Shown: positions 12,938 through 25,690, numbered from the stretch's first letter. The stretch: 64,000 bases of DNA from Cryptomeria japonica (GCF_030272615.1 NC_081415.1:371191809-371255808); one strand, 5' to 3'. Notes: a model not told the origin generated them from the letters alone. Numbers and translations are program-made.

Positions 12938-14010
12938 ATGACATCTAATAGTTCAAGTTCATCCAATTCATCTAGAGCTATCTTTCAGAGAGATATTCCT
13001 AGGCTTGATGGAACAAATTACATAGTATAGAAGATTCGGATGGAGACTCATCTAAGATGTCTTGGCAAGGAGATTTGGGAGATCACACAGAATGGTGTCA
13101 CACCTTATAATCCGGGATATGGCAATCCTCCTCCGGCAAACCTGGCTAAGGAGCTTGAGAATGATTGTAGAGCAAGAGAAGCCCTCTTGTGTGCACTTTC
13201 CGATCAGCAAATAATGGGATTAACCGACAAATCATCTGGAAAGGCTATATGGGATAAGTTGGAGACTCTTAATGAAGGTGACCCTACAGTGAAGATTGCT
13301 AAATTTGATGGTTATCGGGTGAGATATGAAAACCTGAAGATGGAAGAAGATGAAGGGATTACTGCATTCATGGAAAGGGTAAAAGAGATTGTTATGGGAA
13401 TTCAACGTTGTGGTAGAATTCTGAGCGAAGATGAAATTGTTTCTAAAGTTCTGAGACCCTACCACTGGCTTACAAAATGAAGGCAACTGCTATTAATGAG
13501 TTGAGAACAATGGCTAATACATCTGTCAACAAAGATACCTTGGTTGGAAAATTATCTGCTTTTGAGCTTGAAGAATTTGGACCTTCTGGAGCTGTGAAGA
13601 CTGAACCTGCTTTTCATGCATCTACATCTGCAACCGGTAAGCAAGATTGGAAAGCTTTATATGCAAAGGAATTAGAAGATATGAAGAGAGAAGATGATGA
13701 GTTTGAGCAACTTGAAGCACTATTTGCTAAAAGAGTACCTAAAGGACCGATAGGAAGTAAGTATGAAGGAAAAACACCTTTTAAATGTTTTGCATGAAAT
13801 AAGATTGGTCATTTTGCATCTAGATGTCCTGAAAGGAATTCAAGATTTGAAGAAAGAGTCAAAAGATCTTTTAAGCCTAACCCTGGATATCAGAACAAGT
13901 ATAAGTACAAGAAAAACAGAGACAAATCATGCTACATAGCGGATGAGGAAGGCATTACTGATTCTGATGATGAACCGGCAGAAGAATCTGCTAGTGGTTC
14001 CGACAATGGG
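12938..14010 (+). pseudogene. gag: Copia-1 gag (nucleocapsid) pseudogene
   Basis: The frame opens at ATG 12,938 in a Ser/Asn-rich leader and carries the copia gag signature around TNYxxWKxRM, but the Trp codon is now TAG (13,028-13,030). The capsid-like helical part (to 13,455) includes MGLTDKSSGKAIWDKL. A one-base loss near 13,450 shifts frame just before the MKATAINELRTM segment. The zinc knuckle CX2CX4HX4C near 13,786-13,830 has its second Cys replaced by TGA (13,795-13,797). A basic, then acidic linker leads into protease. Gag normally coats the RNA in virus-like particles; this copy cannot be translated as one chain. Confidence 0.92.
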
Positions 14011-14019
14011 AAGGAATGG

Positions 14020-14889
14020 GTGTTTTTGGCTATCAAGAAAGATGATCCGGCACTGGAAGAGAATGTACCTGAAGAGAAGGCACTTGCTACTAAAATTGAA
14101 GACAAGGATGAATGGGTAATTGACAACGGTTGTTCACATCATATGACTGGAGATAAAGGGAAGTTTCTATCTTTGCAAGAATTTGATGGCGGTCTAGTTA
14201 GATTTGGAGATGACAAAGCATGTATGATCAAAGGAAAATAAACTATATCATTGGATGGTAAGAACAATACTGACAATGCTTATTATGTTGAAGGTTTAAA
14301 GCATAATCTTTTGAGTGTAGGACAATTAGTGGATAAGGGATTTCAATTACAGTTCAAGGATGGAAAATGCAAAATCATTAACAGATCTGGTTTGGAGATT
14401 GCAACCAATACACAGACAAAAGACAACATATTTCATTTGAATTCCGGTGAGAACACATGTTTGATTACATAGATTGATGAGAGTTGACTATGGCATAAAA
14501 GGCTGTGTCATGTGAATTTTGATTGCATTGTAAAGATCAATTCAACTAAGGCAATTAAGGATATACCTAAGATTATGAAGCCCTATAATCCGGTATGTAA
14601 AGAATGTCAAATGGGTAAACAAGTCAAAACCTCTTTTAGGAGTATACAAGATAAATCAAATGATGTTCTTGATCTTATTCATACTGATTTGTGTGGCCCT
14701 GCTAGAATTAAAAGTTTTCAAGGTGATAGATATTTCATGCTAATCATTGATGATTATTCTAGAATGATGTGGGTTACTTTTCTAAAAAAAAAATCTGAGG
14801 CATTTGAAAAGTTCAAAATCTTTAAGGCTAGTGTGGAAACTGAAATAGGATTGAAGATTAAATGTTTGAGGTCAGATCATGGTGGATAA
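14020..14889 (+). pseudogene. pol: Copia-1 protease and integrase N-terminal half (pol, part 1)
   Basis: The aspartic protease motif sits at 14,113-14,142 as WVIDNGCSHHMTG. The catalytic D-S/T-G triad reads Asp-Asn-Gly, an extra sign of inactivity. The pre-integrase zinc region (LWHKRLCHVNF, with CKECQMGK further on) and the first integrase Asp (LIHTDLCGP) and second Asp (RSDHGG) are visible. Stops interrupt at 14,239 (TAA), 14,470 (TAG), about 14,485 (TGA) and 14,887 (TAA, where family members have GGEF). Integrase would normally insert the cDNA, making the 5-bp TSD seen here. Confidence 0.92.
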
Positions 14890-15384
14890 TTCACATCCGG
14901 TGAGTTTAATAACTTTTGTGAGAAGCATGGTATAAGAAGACAATTTTCTGCTCCCCGGACACCTCAACAGAATGGAGTTGTGGAAAGGAAGAACAGAACT
15001 ATCTTGGATGCTGCTAGAACAATGATGATGGAAGCTAGTCTACCTCATATCTACTGGAGAGAAGCAGTAAGCATAGCGGTTTATACATTCAACAGAGTAC
15101 ATATCAAAGGAGAAACCGGTAAGACAACTTATGAATTATGGTTTGGCAATATACCTACAGTTAAGTATTTCAGAATCTTTGGTGGTAAATGTTATATCAG
15201 GAGAGATGATATAATTGGCAAATTTGATCCTAAATGTGATGAAGGCATATTTCTTGGTTATTCTAATAAGAGAAAAGCATATAGATGTTATAAAAAGAGA
15301 TTGCAAAGAATTGTGTAGAGTGCTAATGTCAAAGTAGATGAGCTGAACAGAAGTCAAATCAGAGTTTATGAGAAGGAACCGGCA
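14890..15384 (+). pseudogene. pol: Copia-1 integrase C-terminal half (pol, part 2)
   Basis: The third catalytic residue of the D,D-35-E triad is present in QQNGVVERKNRTILDAARTM. Downstream, the copia-specific C-terminal integrase region is clear: the FGNIPTVKYFRIFGGKCYI block followed by KFDPKCDEGIFLGYSNKRKAYR. A TAG at 15,316-15,318 breaks the frame just before the linker to reverse transcriptase. Confidence 0.92.
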
Positions 15385-16579
15385 GTGGAAATGATTCTAT
15401 CTAAACCAGTAGCACCTTTACCAAAACAAAGTGTTGAACCAGTTACTCCGGCAGTATCAAAGAATTCTATAATGACTGAAGATCAGGGAAAAGGAACAGA
15501 GAGTCGGAGGACTCCTAGGTATGTGAGATTGAATAATTTAGAAGATCAAATCATTGGGGACAAGAGCAATGGAGTAATGACAAGAAGAAGACTGGCAACT
15601 AATGAGGTATGTTTAATTTCACAAGTTGAACCGGTATCAATAATTGAAGCATGTAAAGATGAATATTGGTTGAAAGCTATGGAAGAAGAATTAGATCAGA
15701 TTGAGAAAAATAACACATGGACTTTGGTTCCCTGGCCTAAAAATAAAAATGTTATTGTAACTAAATGGGTTTTTAGGAATAAAATGAATGAGGATGGTCA
15801 AGTTATAAGGAATAAGGCTAGATTGGTTTGTAAAGGATATTCTCAGAAGGAAGGAATTGATTATGGAGAGACTTTTGCACCTGTAGCTAGGATTGAAGCT
15901 GTAAGATTATTTCTTGCCTATGCTACTTATAAAAACTACAAGGTTTATCAGATGGATGTTAAATGTGCATTTTTGAATGGGGATCTTAATGAGGAAGTTT
16001 ATATTGAGCAACCTGATGGTTTTTCACTATCAGATGATACAAACATGGTTTGCAGGTTAAGGAAAGCTTTATATGGATTGAAACAAGCACCCAGAGCTTG
16101 GTATGCAAGGTTGGATAAATATCTTTTGAAGCTTGGTTTTACTAAGGGTAATGCTGATAGTAATTTATATTATAAAATCACTGATGATGATATACTGATT
16201 ATTGAAGTATTTGTTGATGACATTATTTTTGGAGGTGAAGATAAGTTGTGCATAGAATTTTCTAAAAAATATGGAGAAAGAATTTGAGATGTCTACGATT
16301 GGGGAAATGAATTTTTTCTTAGGTTTGCAGATTACTCAAACTGACAAAGGTATTTTTATCTATCAAACTAAGTATGCTAACGAATTGTTGAAGAAATTTG
16401 GTATGGGAGATTCTAAACCGGTAAGTACTACTAGGGTTACAAGTGAGAAATTGACAAGAAAAGATGTTTCTACACTGGTAAATCCTACAAGATACAAATC
16501 TATGATTGGAGGTCTTTTTTATTTGACTCAAACTAAGCCGGACATTATGAATGTTGTTTGTATTGTTTCAAGATTTTAG
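15385..16579 (+). pseudogene. pol: Copia-1 reverse transcriptase (pol, part 3)
   Basis: The RT_copia domain is nearly complete: [19 protein letters not shown], the [20 protein letters not shown] block, [29 protein letters not shown] and the catalytic loop as FVDD (about 16,210-16,221; usually YVDD). A frameshift near 16,265 moves the thumb region (EMSTIGEMNFFLGLQI) into another frame. A TAG at 16,577-16,579 stands where relatives have Gln in SRFQ, which a CAG to TAG change explains. Confidence 0.94.
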
Positions 16580-17163
16580 AGTGATCCTAGAGAAAATCAT
16601 GAGAGTGCGGTGAAAAGGATTTTTAGATACTCACAAGGTACATCAGAATATGGTTTGTGGTACCCTAAGGATGATGACTTTACTTTATGTGCATATATAG
16701 ATGCTGATTGGGCTAGAGATGTTGATGACCGGAAAAGTACTTTTGGTGGAGCTTTCTTTTTTGGAAAGAAGTTGGTTTCATGGATCAGCAAGAAACAGTC
16801 ATGTACTTCTTTATCTACTGCTGAAGCTGAGTATGTTGTTGCTGCTACTAACTATACACAAGTTTATGGATGAAGCAAATGTTGAAGGATATAAAGGTGG
16901 ATTGTGATGCACTAATAATTATTCACTGTGATAACTTTGTTGCTATTGATATATCAAAGAATCCGGTATTTCATTCTAAGACAAAGCACATATCTATCAA
17001 ATACAACTTTTTGAAGGAAAAGGTGGAAGCAAATGAAGTTAGATTGGTTTATGTGAACACTAAAGAGCAGATTGCAGATATTTTCACTAAACCTTTGCCC
17101 AAGGAATCGTTTGAGTACCTGAGAGACAGATTGGGAGTTTCTGCCCCTCCGGTAGAGACTTGA
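16580..17163 (+). pseudogene. pol: Copia-1 RNase H and pol C-terminus
   Basis: The copia RNase H landmarks appear in order: DADWARDVDDRKST (first Asp), SLSTAEAEYVVAA (Glu), IHCDNFVAI (Asp), then HSKTKHISIKYNFLKEKV and QIADIFTKPLPKESFEYLRD, the conserved end of copia pol. A frameshift near 16,862 separates the Glu-containing half from the rest. The frame ends at 17,163. Confidence 0.93.
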
Positions 17164-17578
17164 TTGATGTGGTTTGGCATCAGTCCGGTATGCATTATCA
17201 GAGATACTATTCATTCCAGCACTAATGTGGGGATCTACTGCTCAGGGGGAGTAGTTAGCTTTGTGATTCAGTGGTTTATGTTTTTGCTTTGATATTTTTG
17301 TCATATTTTTGGCATTGATGTCAAAGGGGGAGAGATATTGATGTGAAAAAGAAAAAGTAAAAGGGGGAGAGATATTAAAAAGAAAAAGTAAAGGGGAGAG
17401 ATACATGTATAATCTAGAGCTTTACAGAGATATTATTCACAGGGGGAGTTTGGTCTTTATTTCAGAGCTATATGCGGGAGACTGTTGCCTATCTTCCATT
17501 GGGGGAGACTTGTTGGCATTTCTTGGTACTTAGATGTTTTTCACATCTAGTGTTGCCATCAATGCCAAAGGGGGAGAT
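17164..17578 (+). promoter_or_regulatory. Copia-1 3' untranslated region with repeated G-runs and the polypurine tract
   Basis: The true polypurine tract is AAAGGGGGAGAT (17,567-17,578), directly abutting the 3' LTR. Upstream in the same 415 bp there are several more GGGGGAG boxes (about 17,245, 17,325, 17,364, 17,440 and 17,500), including a local duplication of GATATT...AAAAAGTAAAGGGG around 17,330-17,400. The extra boxes look like repeated copies of the tract. Confidence 0.8.
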
Positions 17579-18759
17579 TGTTGGCCATTTGGTGGAATTG
17601 ATTGTGTTGCATTGATGTTTTGTCATTGATGCCAACACTAGCTATTTGGATGCTTTACCGACACCCTTTTGGTCCTGGTAGGTTGAGTGGTTTCTGGTTG
17701 ATTTGGATCCGGCATGATCTGGTAGGCTCCGGTATAGTTTGGTTATGGAATTGGCTTATTCATGATACTCATGTTCATATTCAGTAAATTGGTTTTGGTT
17801 TGATGATTGAATGCTATCTTGTTTGCTTAGAAGCTTGGTTTCTGGTTCCGGCGAGGGTTTCATTGGCAAATCTTTTGATGAAGATCTTTGATGAATTGCA
17901 TAAGTGGTGTTGGTGCAGCTTCTGGTGGAGCTTCGAGATGCTGTTGGTGATCATGTTCAAGACTTGGCAGATGGAGATCATTGATGTAGCGTGTGGACCT
18001 ATACTGGGTCCCGGTTGATCTAGGTTATGGACCGACTTTAATGTAACGTGTGGATTGGACATATGTTTCCAGGATGTCTTATGTGTTGGATATTATTTGT
18101 TTGGTCTAAGGCCGACATGATTTGTAATTAGGTAATTAGATTATTATTTGGTGGCCGACCTAATTGTTTATGGTCGAGGGTATATATATATAGATGTAAG
18201 ATCTCATTGTAGATCATATATAGGAATGGGAAAGGAATGTAATGTGCGAATAATGTAATATCATTCAAGCAGAGGATTTGGTCGATCATTGGAGATCAAA
18301 TTGGTTTTATGTAAGAGGATTTAGTCCTCTGGTATTGAGCTTAACCGAAACTATACTCAGGTATAGGAGATTTTATCTTTTGTAGTTCAACACTTCTCCG
18401 GATTGTAGTCTGGATTTCTATATAGTCGGTGAGGCTCTTTTTGTGATGAGCAGTGCGCTATAAGTTGTTGGCCTTCCTACAAGTGCAGGCCCCTCAATTG
18501 TAATTCACATATTGTAGAAGTATTCTCTGACTATGGGTAGGCTTCCCACCGTGGTTTTTTCCTTTACCGGGTTTTTCACATATAAATCTTGGTGTCATGT
18601 GGATGATATTTATCTGTGATTATTGTTTATGCTTAATTGGTTTAACTGCTATTCCGGTATTAAATTTTTAATTGCTAATGGTTCCGGTAATCTGTGACAA
18701 CTGATTCACCCCCCTCCCCCCCCTCTCAGTTGTCTTCCGGTTATTTGAACAGTCTAACA
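17579..18759 (+). repeat. Copia-1 3' LTR (1,181 bp)
   Basis: Starts TGTTGGCCATTTGG and ends AGTCTAACA, matching the 5' LTR along its length with scattered substitutions, a 12-bp insertion near 17,880 and small losses near 18,510 and 18,655. It is followed at once by the TSD TGACC. Confidence 0.96.
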
Positions 18760-18813
18760 TGACCATCGTGTGAGGGATCTTCTATTGTACTGTCAGATTT
18801 GACGGTGCGATCC

Positions 18814-19368
18814 TGATCCATAAAGGATAACGAAAAATTGTAATAAACGCGTATATAGACATGACATTTTGTGAACCGTAAAAAGGATCCAAAATCTAGA
18901 CAGAAGACATAACGGAGCTGTCATAAAACAGAGCAAAAAAATTGTAAAAGGATGGCACTATGATCACAGTAGCGTCCATGTCAAAATTGTGACTGCAGTA
19001 GTGACCCCCAACTGCATAGCTCAGAATACAAAATGAAAAGACACAGTATCACCACCAGCAAATGCAGGAATTCTTCTAAGGCCAAAAAGAACCATTCTAG
19101 CAGTCTAAGTTTACAAAAGAGATAGAAAGCATGTGTTTGGGGCATGTGAGGATATAAACTAAGTTTTATTGGTCAAAGGAACGGGTAGCTTGCATATTAA
19201 ATATAGGTTGTAACGGGTAGCTTGCATCCAAGGAGCCTATTGTTTTGGTAAATTGCTACATTAAATATAGGTTGTAGGGTATTTGCCACTACCATAAAGC
19301 TGGTTTTTCTCCCTTATAAGGGTTTCCAAGATAATCCTTGGACATTTTGTTTGGGATTCTTTATATTG
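18814..19368 (+). repeat. Family D LTR, left part of the 5' LTR
   Basis: Begins TGATCCATAAAGG and matches the intact family D LTR at 46,410-47,117 through to a TTCTTTATATTG phrase. There hAT-B interrupts it. The LTR resumes at 41,229. A short internal duplication (GGGTAGCTTGCAT, and AAATATAGGTTGTA) at 19,180-19,280 is private to this copy. The 54 bp between copia-1 and this LTR (18,760-18,813) are unassigned. Confidence 0.85.
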
Positions 19369-19971
19369 CTATGCTCCCCACAAATGCATCCCTTGCCAAA
19401 TTTGGTTCCATCCCCCATAGGGGATGTTTTGGGCATGTGGGGACGGGTAGGAAACATCTGCACCCCATCCTCAAATTTGCCAAAAAAAAAGAAGGAAACG
19501 TAGTAGGTACTTATATTCTTTTTAGGAAACGCTTGGGTGTGTTAGGGGACAGCTAACCTTCCCCTATGGCCCAGCCATATTTCAGTCATTTAAAAAAAAA
19601 CACAAATCTGAAAAAAAAAAGGGGGGTGGGGGGGGGATGGGGAGCCCACAAGGACCCCACACCCCTTTAAGCCAACCCTAACTCTAAAATAGCCCCAATA
19701 ACAACTAAAAACTACTTATTTTGACATTTTTTCCAACTTGTTAAGAAGACAATAGAGAGAGGGCAATAGTGAGAAAAGAGAAGAACAGTAGGAAGAAGGC
19801 AAGAAAGCCTCAAATCTACATCATTTAAGTTTACTATCCCTTGTTCATTTGCTCATTTAATTTTTTGTTTTCTGAAAGCTCCAAATACTTCGAGAGGGCT
19901 TTTTGTTTTGTATTTGCACTTTCAGCTGTGTTTTGAAATTTCAACCTAAAAGCAATGAGCAGCAGCAAGGG
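19369..19971 (+). other. hAT-B left subterminal region, non-coding
   Basis: Contains repeated CCCCAC and GGGGATG phrases near the end (19,375-19,455), a likely transposase-binding subterminal region. It also has an extreme purine tract at 19,606-19,640 (about ten As, then G-runs broken by single T and A). No coding seen. Confidence 0.6.
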
Positions 19972-22900
19972 TGTAATATGCCCCTTAATTTTTTTTATTT
20001 TTAAGACAACAAGATTCACCCATTAAGGTTAGAATAATCAAACTTGCGCAAAAACGAAATGCTGAAAGTAACCCTTTCACTTTCTGGTCATTGAGAGCCC
20101 GGTATGGGAGGGTGAGAGCATACGGTGTCAAGGGGATCGTTAGCTCAAATAACTGCTGGAAATGAAATCTCAAATACAATACTGGGCGGCAAGCCAGCCC
20201 CTTTCGCTTATCCAGCGGGTGTAAGAACTTCTACAACAGTATGGCGGTGCAACCAGCCAATTAGAATATTACAATTGAAAGAACAAAAATCACCCGACCG
20301 CTTATGCAGTGGGAGGACTAGAAATAAAATTACAATCAACTCAACTGCTTATTCAATGGGAGGACAGTGTTACAATAGATAAGAAGGCGGCAAGCTAGCC
20401 TCTTCCACTTATGTAGTGGGACAAGAGTAACAATCCAACTATATAGCTGTTAGTACTACTAATCAACTTTACAATGCAAACATGGATTACAATATTACTA
20501 GAATCACTATCCAAACTAGGCAGAAAGGCCAGCCTCTTCCACTTATGCAGGGGGATAGCAGAAAGACAAAATGTTGTTGTTAGTACTACTAACTAGCATT
20601 ACAATGAATATAGAATTTGACAACTAAGTGCTAATTAAGAACTAGCAGCTACAACACGAACTCCAAACATCCTCTAACAACCCAAACAATTCACTCTCAA
20701 GAACTCACTCAAAATCCAACTTTCGAAAAATCTGATATAAAGACAGCAGGCTGGAAATGCATAACCAGCAACACCAATCCACACCAAAATGCTTCTAACT
20801 TACTCCAAACTCACTCAAATCTCCCCTCAACACACCCAAACTGACAATATGCGTTGAGTGACCAAGTGCAAACTGGAATATAGCAGCAACATGACCCCAA
20901 ACAAACAGTACGCATCCCAATGCACCCCCTAAAAAGTACGGCTAGGCTGAAAAGGTACGATTTGCATTTAAAAATTGAAGACTCAAAACTAGGGGCTGAA
21001 AACTTACAAATTCCATCACCCAGTGCATAGAAATAATCAAAGCCAATACCCAGAGTCAGCAGGAGCTCGCACGGAGACTTAGGAGTGAAAATATGCTTCA
21101 GCCATGATGCCATCCAGCAACCAAGAAACACACAAACTCACACAGAAATAAGAAAACCAACTAATGCAATCCATTCTCAATATGATCTATCTATTCCTCT
21201 GAATGAGAAATAGTCTCTCCACAGCTAGCTACTATATCTCAAGCACGAAACTGACACAGGCTAGGAAGCTCACAACTTCGAAGCACAAGTTTGGCACGAT
21301 TCCGACAGCACTTCGTTATACAAATTTCATGGATAGTCTCAAATGAAGGCCAAGGCACTTATTTATAACTTCTCCCAAATCGAACCTCCTTTTCTCTCCA
21401 ATGTGGGACTAAACAATGACATTCAAATTCACTTTAATTTGCATTTCATTTCATCCCTTCACCAAGTCGTTCCATTTTGCCTAGACAAGACACTCTATTA
21501 AAATGCAAATAACACATAATGTGAGCGCCCAACAAATAATTGAGAAAATGACTTTAATATAACTTAAGCAATCCCTTTAATAAATCATCCATATTGCCTT
21601 AAGTTATAATCCAACTTTAAACAACATTTTCCAACTAATCGACCCCCTCAAGGTAGCAAATAAACTTCATAAAAATATCAATAAAGTGTGTTATGGCGTC
21701 CAAGGTTATAAAGTGAATTATTTCATAAAATTAACTTATTTCTTTCTAAGGCGTCCATCATGCCTTATAAATGATTCATTTATAAAATATTTTTCCTCAA
21801 CCATGAAGTCGCCCAACATAAGCTCAGACTTGCCAAAATAGCTCCAAAAATGTTGGAAGACCAACTGCTCAAACTGACCTACCGAAAATAGCCATCTGAA
21901 CTAACTGCTAAAACCCTGCTAAAAATAGCACTTACTAAAAATAGCATACTGCTAAAAATAGTAAGTGTGTTCAAATGCATTTAACCACATTCTGAGCAGT
22001 TGTCACAACTTACTAAAAATAGTAAGTCCGAAAAAGTCTTCAGATTTGTTTGCATGTCACACCATCGCGAGGTTCTCTGAAAACCCATAAAACCTAGAAA
22101 AATAAGTTGTCCTCGCCCCCACTTACTAAAAATGGTAAGTTTGAAAAAGGCCTCAGATTCAATTGCATGTCACACCATCGCGAAGCTCTCTGAAAACCCA
22201 GAAGGAATCCAGAATCAGAACTATGAAACTCTAACATGCAAGCCACCAAAACTGTCAAGGCATCCTCCTAGAAAATAGGAAACCCTAATTTCTGCCTCTA
22301 ATTGACCAACGGGTCTCAGAATTGGCCAACGGTCCTATTGACGTGTATTGTGTACACTATCAAACACAGAATAAAATACCCAAAGGTACCTTATCCTCTC
22401 TTGAATAAAGCCTCTGAATGTTGAAGATATCACAAAAAGGATCAATCAGGGTGACTTCAAGGTTCTTCGCTGTAGGATCTCTACGTGTGGATAAGCTCCA
22501 ATGGTCGTTGTGAATGTTGTTTCTTCAAGGGGTCTTACGCAATTGGAAAGCTGGTCTGTGTTACTCTTACTTGACTGCAGGAACAGGAATTTTCCTAATA
22601 CTAACAAATTCTCAAAAAAAGATCAAAAGATAGGGTTTGCAAGAGATGAATTCTAATCTAATCCTAAGAGTGACTCAATGTAGGCTAGACTTGGTAAGAT
22701 TCTACCAATTTCAATATTGCCAAGGAATTACAACTTTACTGGAATTGATGCGATCTTCTAAGGTGATTAGTGATTTTCAAATCATCAAGAATTATAGATA
22801 CTACCATAAAGATACATATCAATAGTTCAATAATGATTGAAGGTTCAAGCAATCTAAATATCTCCAGTTGACCACACAAGGCGTTCTTACAATCAGTAAG

Positions 22901-23210
22901 AAGCTAGTGGTTTGGAACGTGAATCTCACCAAAGATCAAGCGCAACACTTAGTCCTTCGAACTTAAATACTACTTCGACTGAGAATGATTCAAGAAAGTA
23001 AACAACCATGAAAATAGCCACAAGAATTGCAATAAAACACCATAACTTCAATATTTTATTGATCTCAAAGCTAAAATAGACAACAATTGTTCGAAATTCT
23101 TCCTTCACTACTCAATCTTGCTACAAAATAACTTTCTTCTCTCCAAAGCTCTAACTATTATCTATCTCCTTCACATCTAATTTCTAATGACAAAATGAAA
23201 ATGAGTGAGG

Positions 23211-23220
23211 GTATATATAG
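23211..23220 (-). promoter_or_regulatory. Candidate core promoter of family E
   Basis: The minus strand reads CTATATATAC, placed after the large reading frame and about 870 bp before the element end. Unit 2 has a matching box (minus strand ACTATAATAGG, about 42,833-42,845) at a similar distance (about 820 bp). Position and conservation fit a U3/R boundary of an LTR. Confidence 0.55.
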
Positions 23221-25499
23221 CATCCTCAATTACAATGAACGGCCCAGATCAAAAGAAGATCAACGGCTGAGATTCTGACACCTAAACCCTAATTAGGGTT
23301 TGTTACAAAAAGTTCCCTTTTTAGATGAACATTATTAAATGCATAGCCAAATATTTAATTGGCACAAAAGTCGAGGAAACATAGACCAATGATAATTAAG
23401 ATGCCACATCATTCTATAAAAACCTTTCTTCTAGAACCTTGTTCCCTTTCCAATGTTCTTTCTTAGCATATGCAACGAATCTGGACACAATTCCTTCAAC
23501 AATGGGAATCTCAGGAAGATTCTTCATGCGTTCCTCCAAGTGGATAATCTGATCAAAGGCAGTGAGAAGAGCAGCTTCCCATCCAGGTTCGAGTTCTTTG
23601 ATCTTCTCAATCAGGAGCATAGTAGTGAACATTAGATCCCGCTGCTCATCTGTGATGACATTGTCATCTTTGCAAAAGATGACCTTGACTCTCTCTTCCA
23701 ACTCTTGGAGGTCTACATCCGTCTCAACTTCGATCCGCCTGCCAAGAATGGTACACAACACTTCAAACACCTTATCTTGAATTGGATGGATGACGCCTTC
23801 AACTTGATTGCATTTGGTGTTGATGTCCTCGAAAAGAACCTCTTTCATCTAGAGTAGAGTTGACCACTGAAGTAGGTTGTGAGCTCCTCCATCCATTATC
23901 TTTTCTTGTGCTAGGATCTTCCTTGGTGTTTGCCTGATTACTTGCAGAACAGAAATGATAACATCTCTAGTGTGAGCGAAAGTGGCTACAGTTATCATTA
24001 GATTGTGGACGATCTCAAGGACCTGGATAGCTCGATGGATTGTTTTCATCATTCTTGTTGTAAATTCAACAGCTACCATGTGGGATTTGTCAATCCAAGA
24101 GCTCATAAGCTGAACCAAGCTCTTGACTCTTTCTGCCTCGCCAACTAATTCAAGGGGAAGTGCTTGCACAGGAGATACTGCTGGATCCTGACGTCCCAAG
24201 CGCTGATTGAGATGGCTAAAGTAACCTCTCCAAGCACCGACCTCTCTCTCAAGCTTCCTATTCTTTTCCATTTCTTCTTTAAGTTTGCCCTTAAGTGCTT
24301 CAAATGAATCGGTTGCCTCATCCATTGCTTGTTCAGTAGTGAGCGGACCAAGCTCAAATGTTTCTACATCATACTCTTCTGCAAGAATTTCACCTTCATA
24401 CTTGTCCACTACTGGTGCAGCTATCTGCAATTTCCTGGATCCTGTCTCATCTCTGATCACCTTGGACATCTTGGTGGCCTTCTTCTTCTCCATTACTTCT
24501 TGAGAATTTCCTATAAAGCTCTCTAAGTCAGTTACATCTTCTTCATCTTCAATCACAATCACCCTCGTCAGTCTCTCCTTTAACCAATCCGGAATGGCAG
24601 ATCTCGTCTCTCTTACTTGTATTTCTTTAGGCAATGGTTCATCTTCTTGGAGAGGAGATTTCGCTTCATCATCATTCTTCTCTTCATGTAGCTCATCAAC
24701 TTGGGGAGATTGACTTGATGAATGCTGAGGTGTTTGCCCCTTTTCAGGCTTATCATTCTATACCATGTACTCCATAGATTCATCAACCTCAGGCACCGTC
24801 TTTTCTTGTCCTTCAGCTTGACTTGCCTTCTTTCCATGTCGAGAAGATGTGCCTGATGAGCGATCTCGATTGGCCCCTTGCTTCTTCTTGGAGGGTTCTC
24901 TTTTCTCAGGTCTTTCTTTTCTCTTTGTGCCTCTAGGATGAGAATTGTCTTCACTTACGCTCGCTCCTCCTTCTTCTGGTCTTTCCTCCAAAGTAAAAGT
25001 CATTGGTATGTTCTGCTCTCTTAGCTTCTGATGTTGTACATCCACCCATCTGCGAGTACATGACAAAACTGGAGCCATCAAAGCTCTCAAGTCCAAAAGC
25101 TCAGGTTCATTCCAATCTATCTTCACTGCTTTGTCTTCTTTGTCATAAGATGACTGGAGATGTCTGCCGCTATCCTGTGCTTGATCAGCTACCCTATAAA
25201 CTTTGCATTTCCTGATAAGATCTAAGGGTAGCCTGGAATGCATCTTTCTTTTAACCTCTAAATCACTTGAGAGATTCATCCAAAAGTCCTCTACCTGAAA
25301 TTCGTGTCTGTACTTCTTACCAACTGTCTCCTCCATATAACCATGAGGATCAAAATTCTCCCTCGAGGCAAAGAATGTGAATGAACATAAACCCAATTCC
25401 TTCTCTGCATCCTCCAAGGCTTGAGTATTAGGACATACCTCAACTGAATTCCCCAATATGATGGGCACGGGAACTCCATGTCCATGCTTGTGTCTGGAT

Positions 25500-25690
25500 C
25501 AAAGAAACGAGACTCGCCCGAAATCGCCCAAACTCGGCGAGTCCGAGTCCGAGTCAGGCCAAACGAGTCCTAGGGGCTCGAACTCAGACTCGACCGAGTC
25601 TGGAGAGTAAACTCGCCAGACTCGCCGAGTTGGCGATTTTGGCCCAAAATCGCCAAACTCGGCGAGTCCCGAGCCCTAGACTTGGCCGGC
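25500..25690 (+). repeat. hAT-A left terminal repeat and GAGTC-rich subterminal array
   Basis: After the 15-bp end come many overlapping GAGTC, GACTCG and CTCGGCGAG words in both orientations, plus two near-identical AAATCGCC(C)AAACTCGGCGAGTCC phrases at about 25,520 and 25,650. GC content is far above that of the surroundings. Confidence 0.85.

Larger units (their letters stand above)
11679..18759 (+). mobile_element. Copia-1: complete but inactivated Ty1/copia retrotransposon
   Basis: Both LTRs begin TGTTGGCCATTTGG and end GTCTAACA, and the element is flanked by a perfect 5-bp duplication TGACC (11,674-11,678 and 18,760-18,764). Between them, in order, lie a tRNA-iMet primer binding site, gag, protease, integrase, reverse transcriptase, RNase H and a polypurine tract, the Ty1/copia order. 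The reading frame is broken by at least eight stops and three frameshifts, so it cannot move by itself. The two LTRs differ by scattered substitutions and a 20-bp length difference, so the insertion is not recent. It lies just upstream (54 bp) of the family D array. Confidence 0.97.

Noticed and set aside
23283-23302. Interstitial telomere repeat (ACCCTAATTAGGGTTT), also at about 42,905
   Set aside because: A single inverted pair, not a TTTAGGG array; it is a conserved part of the family E unit.
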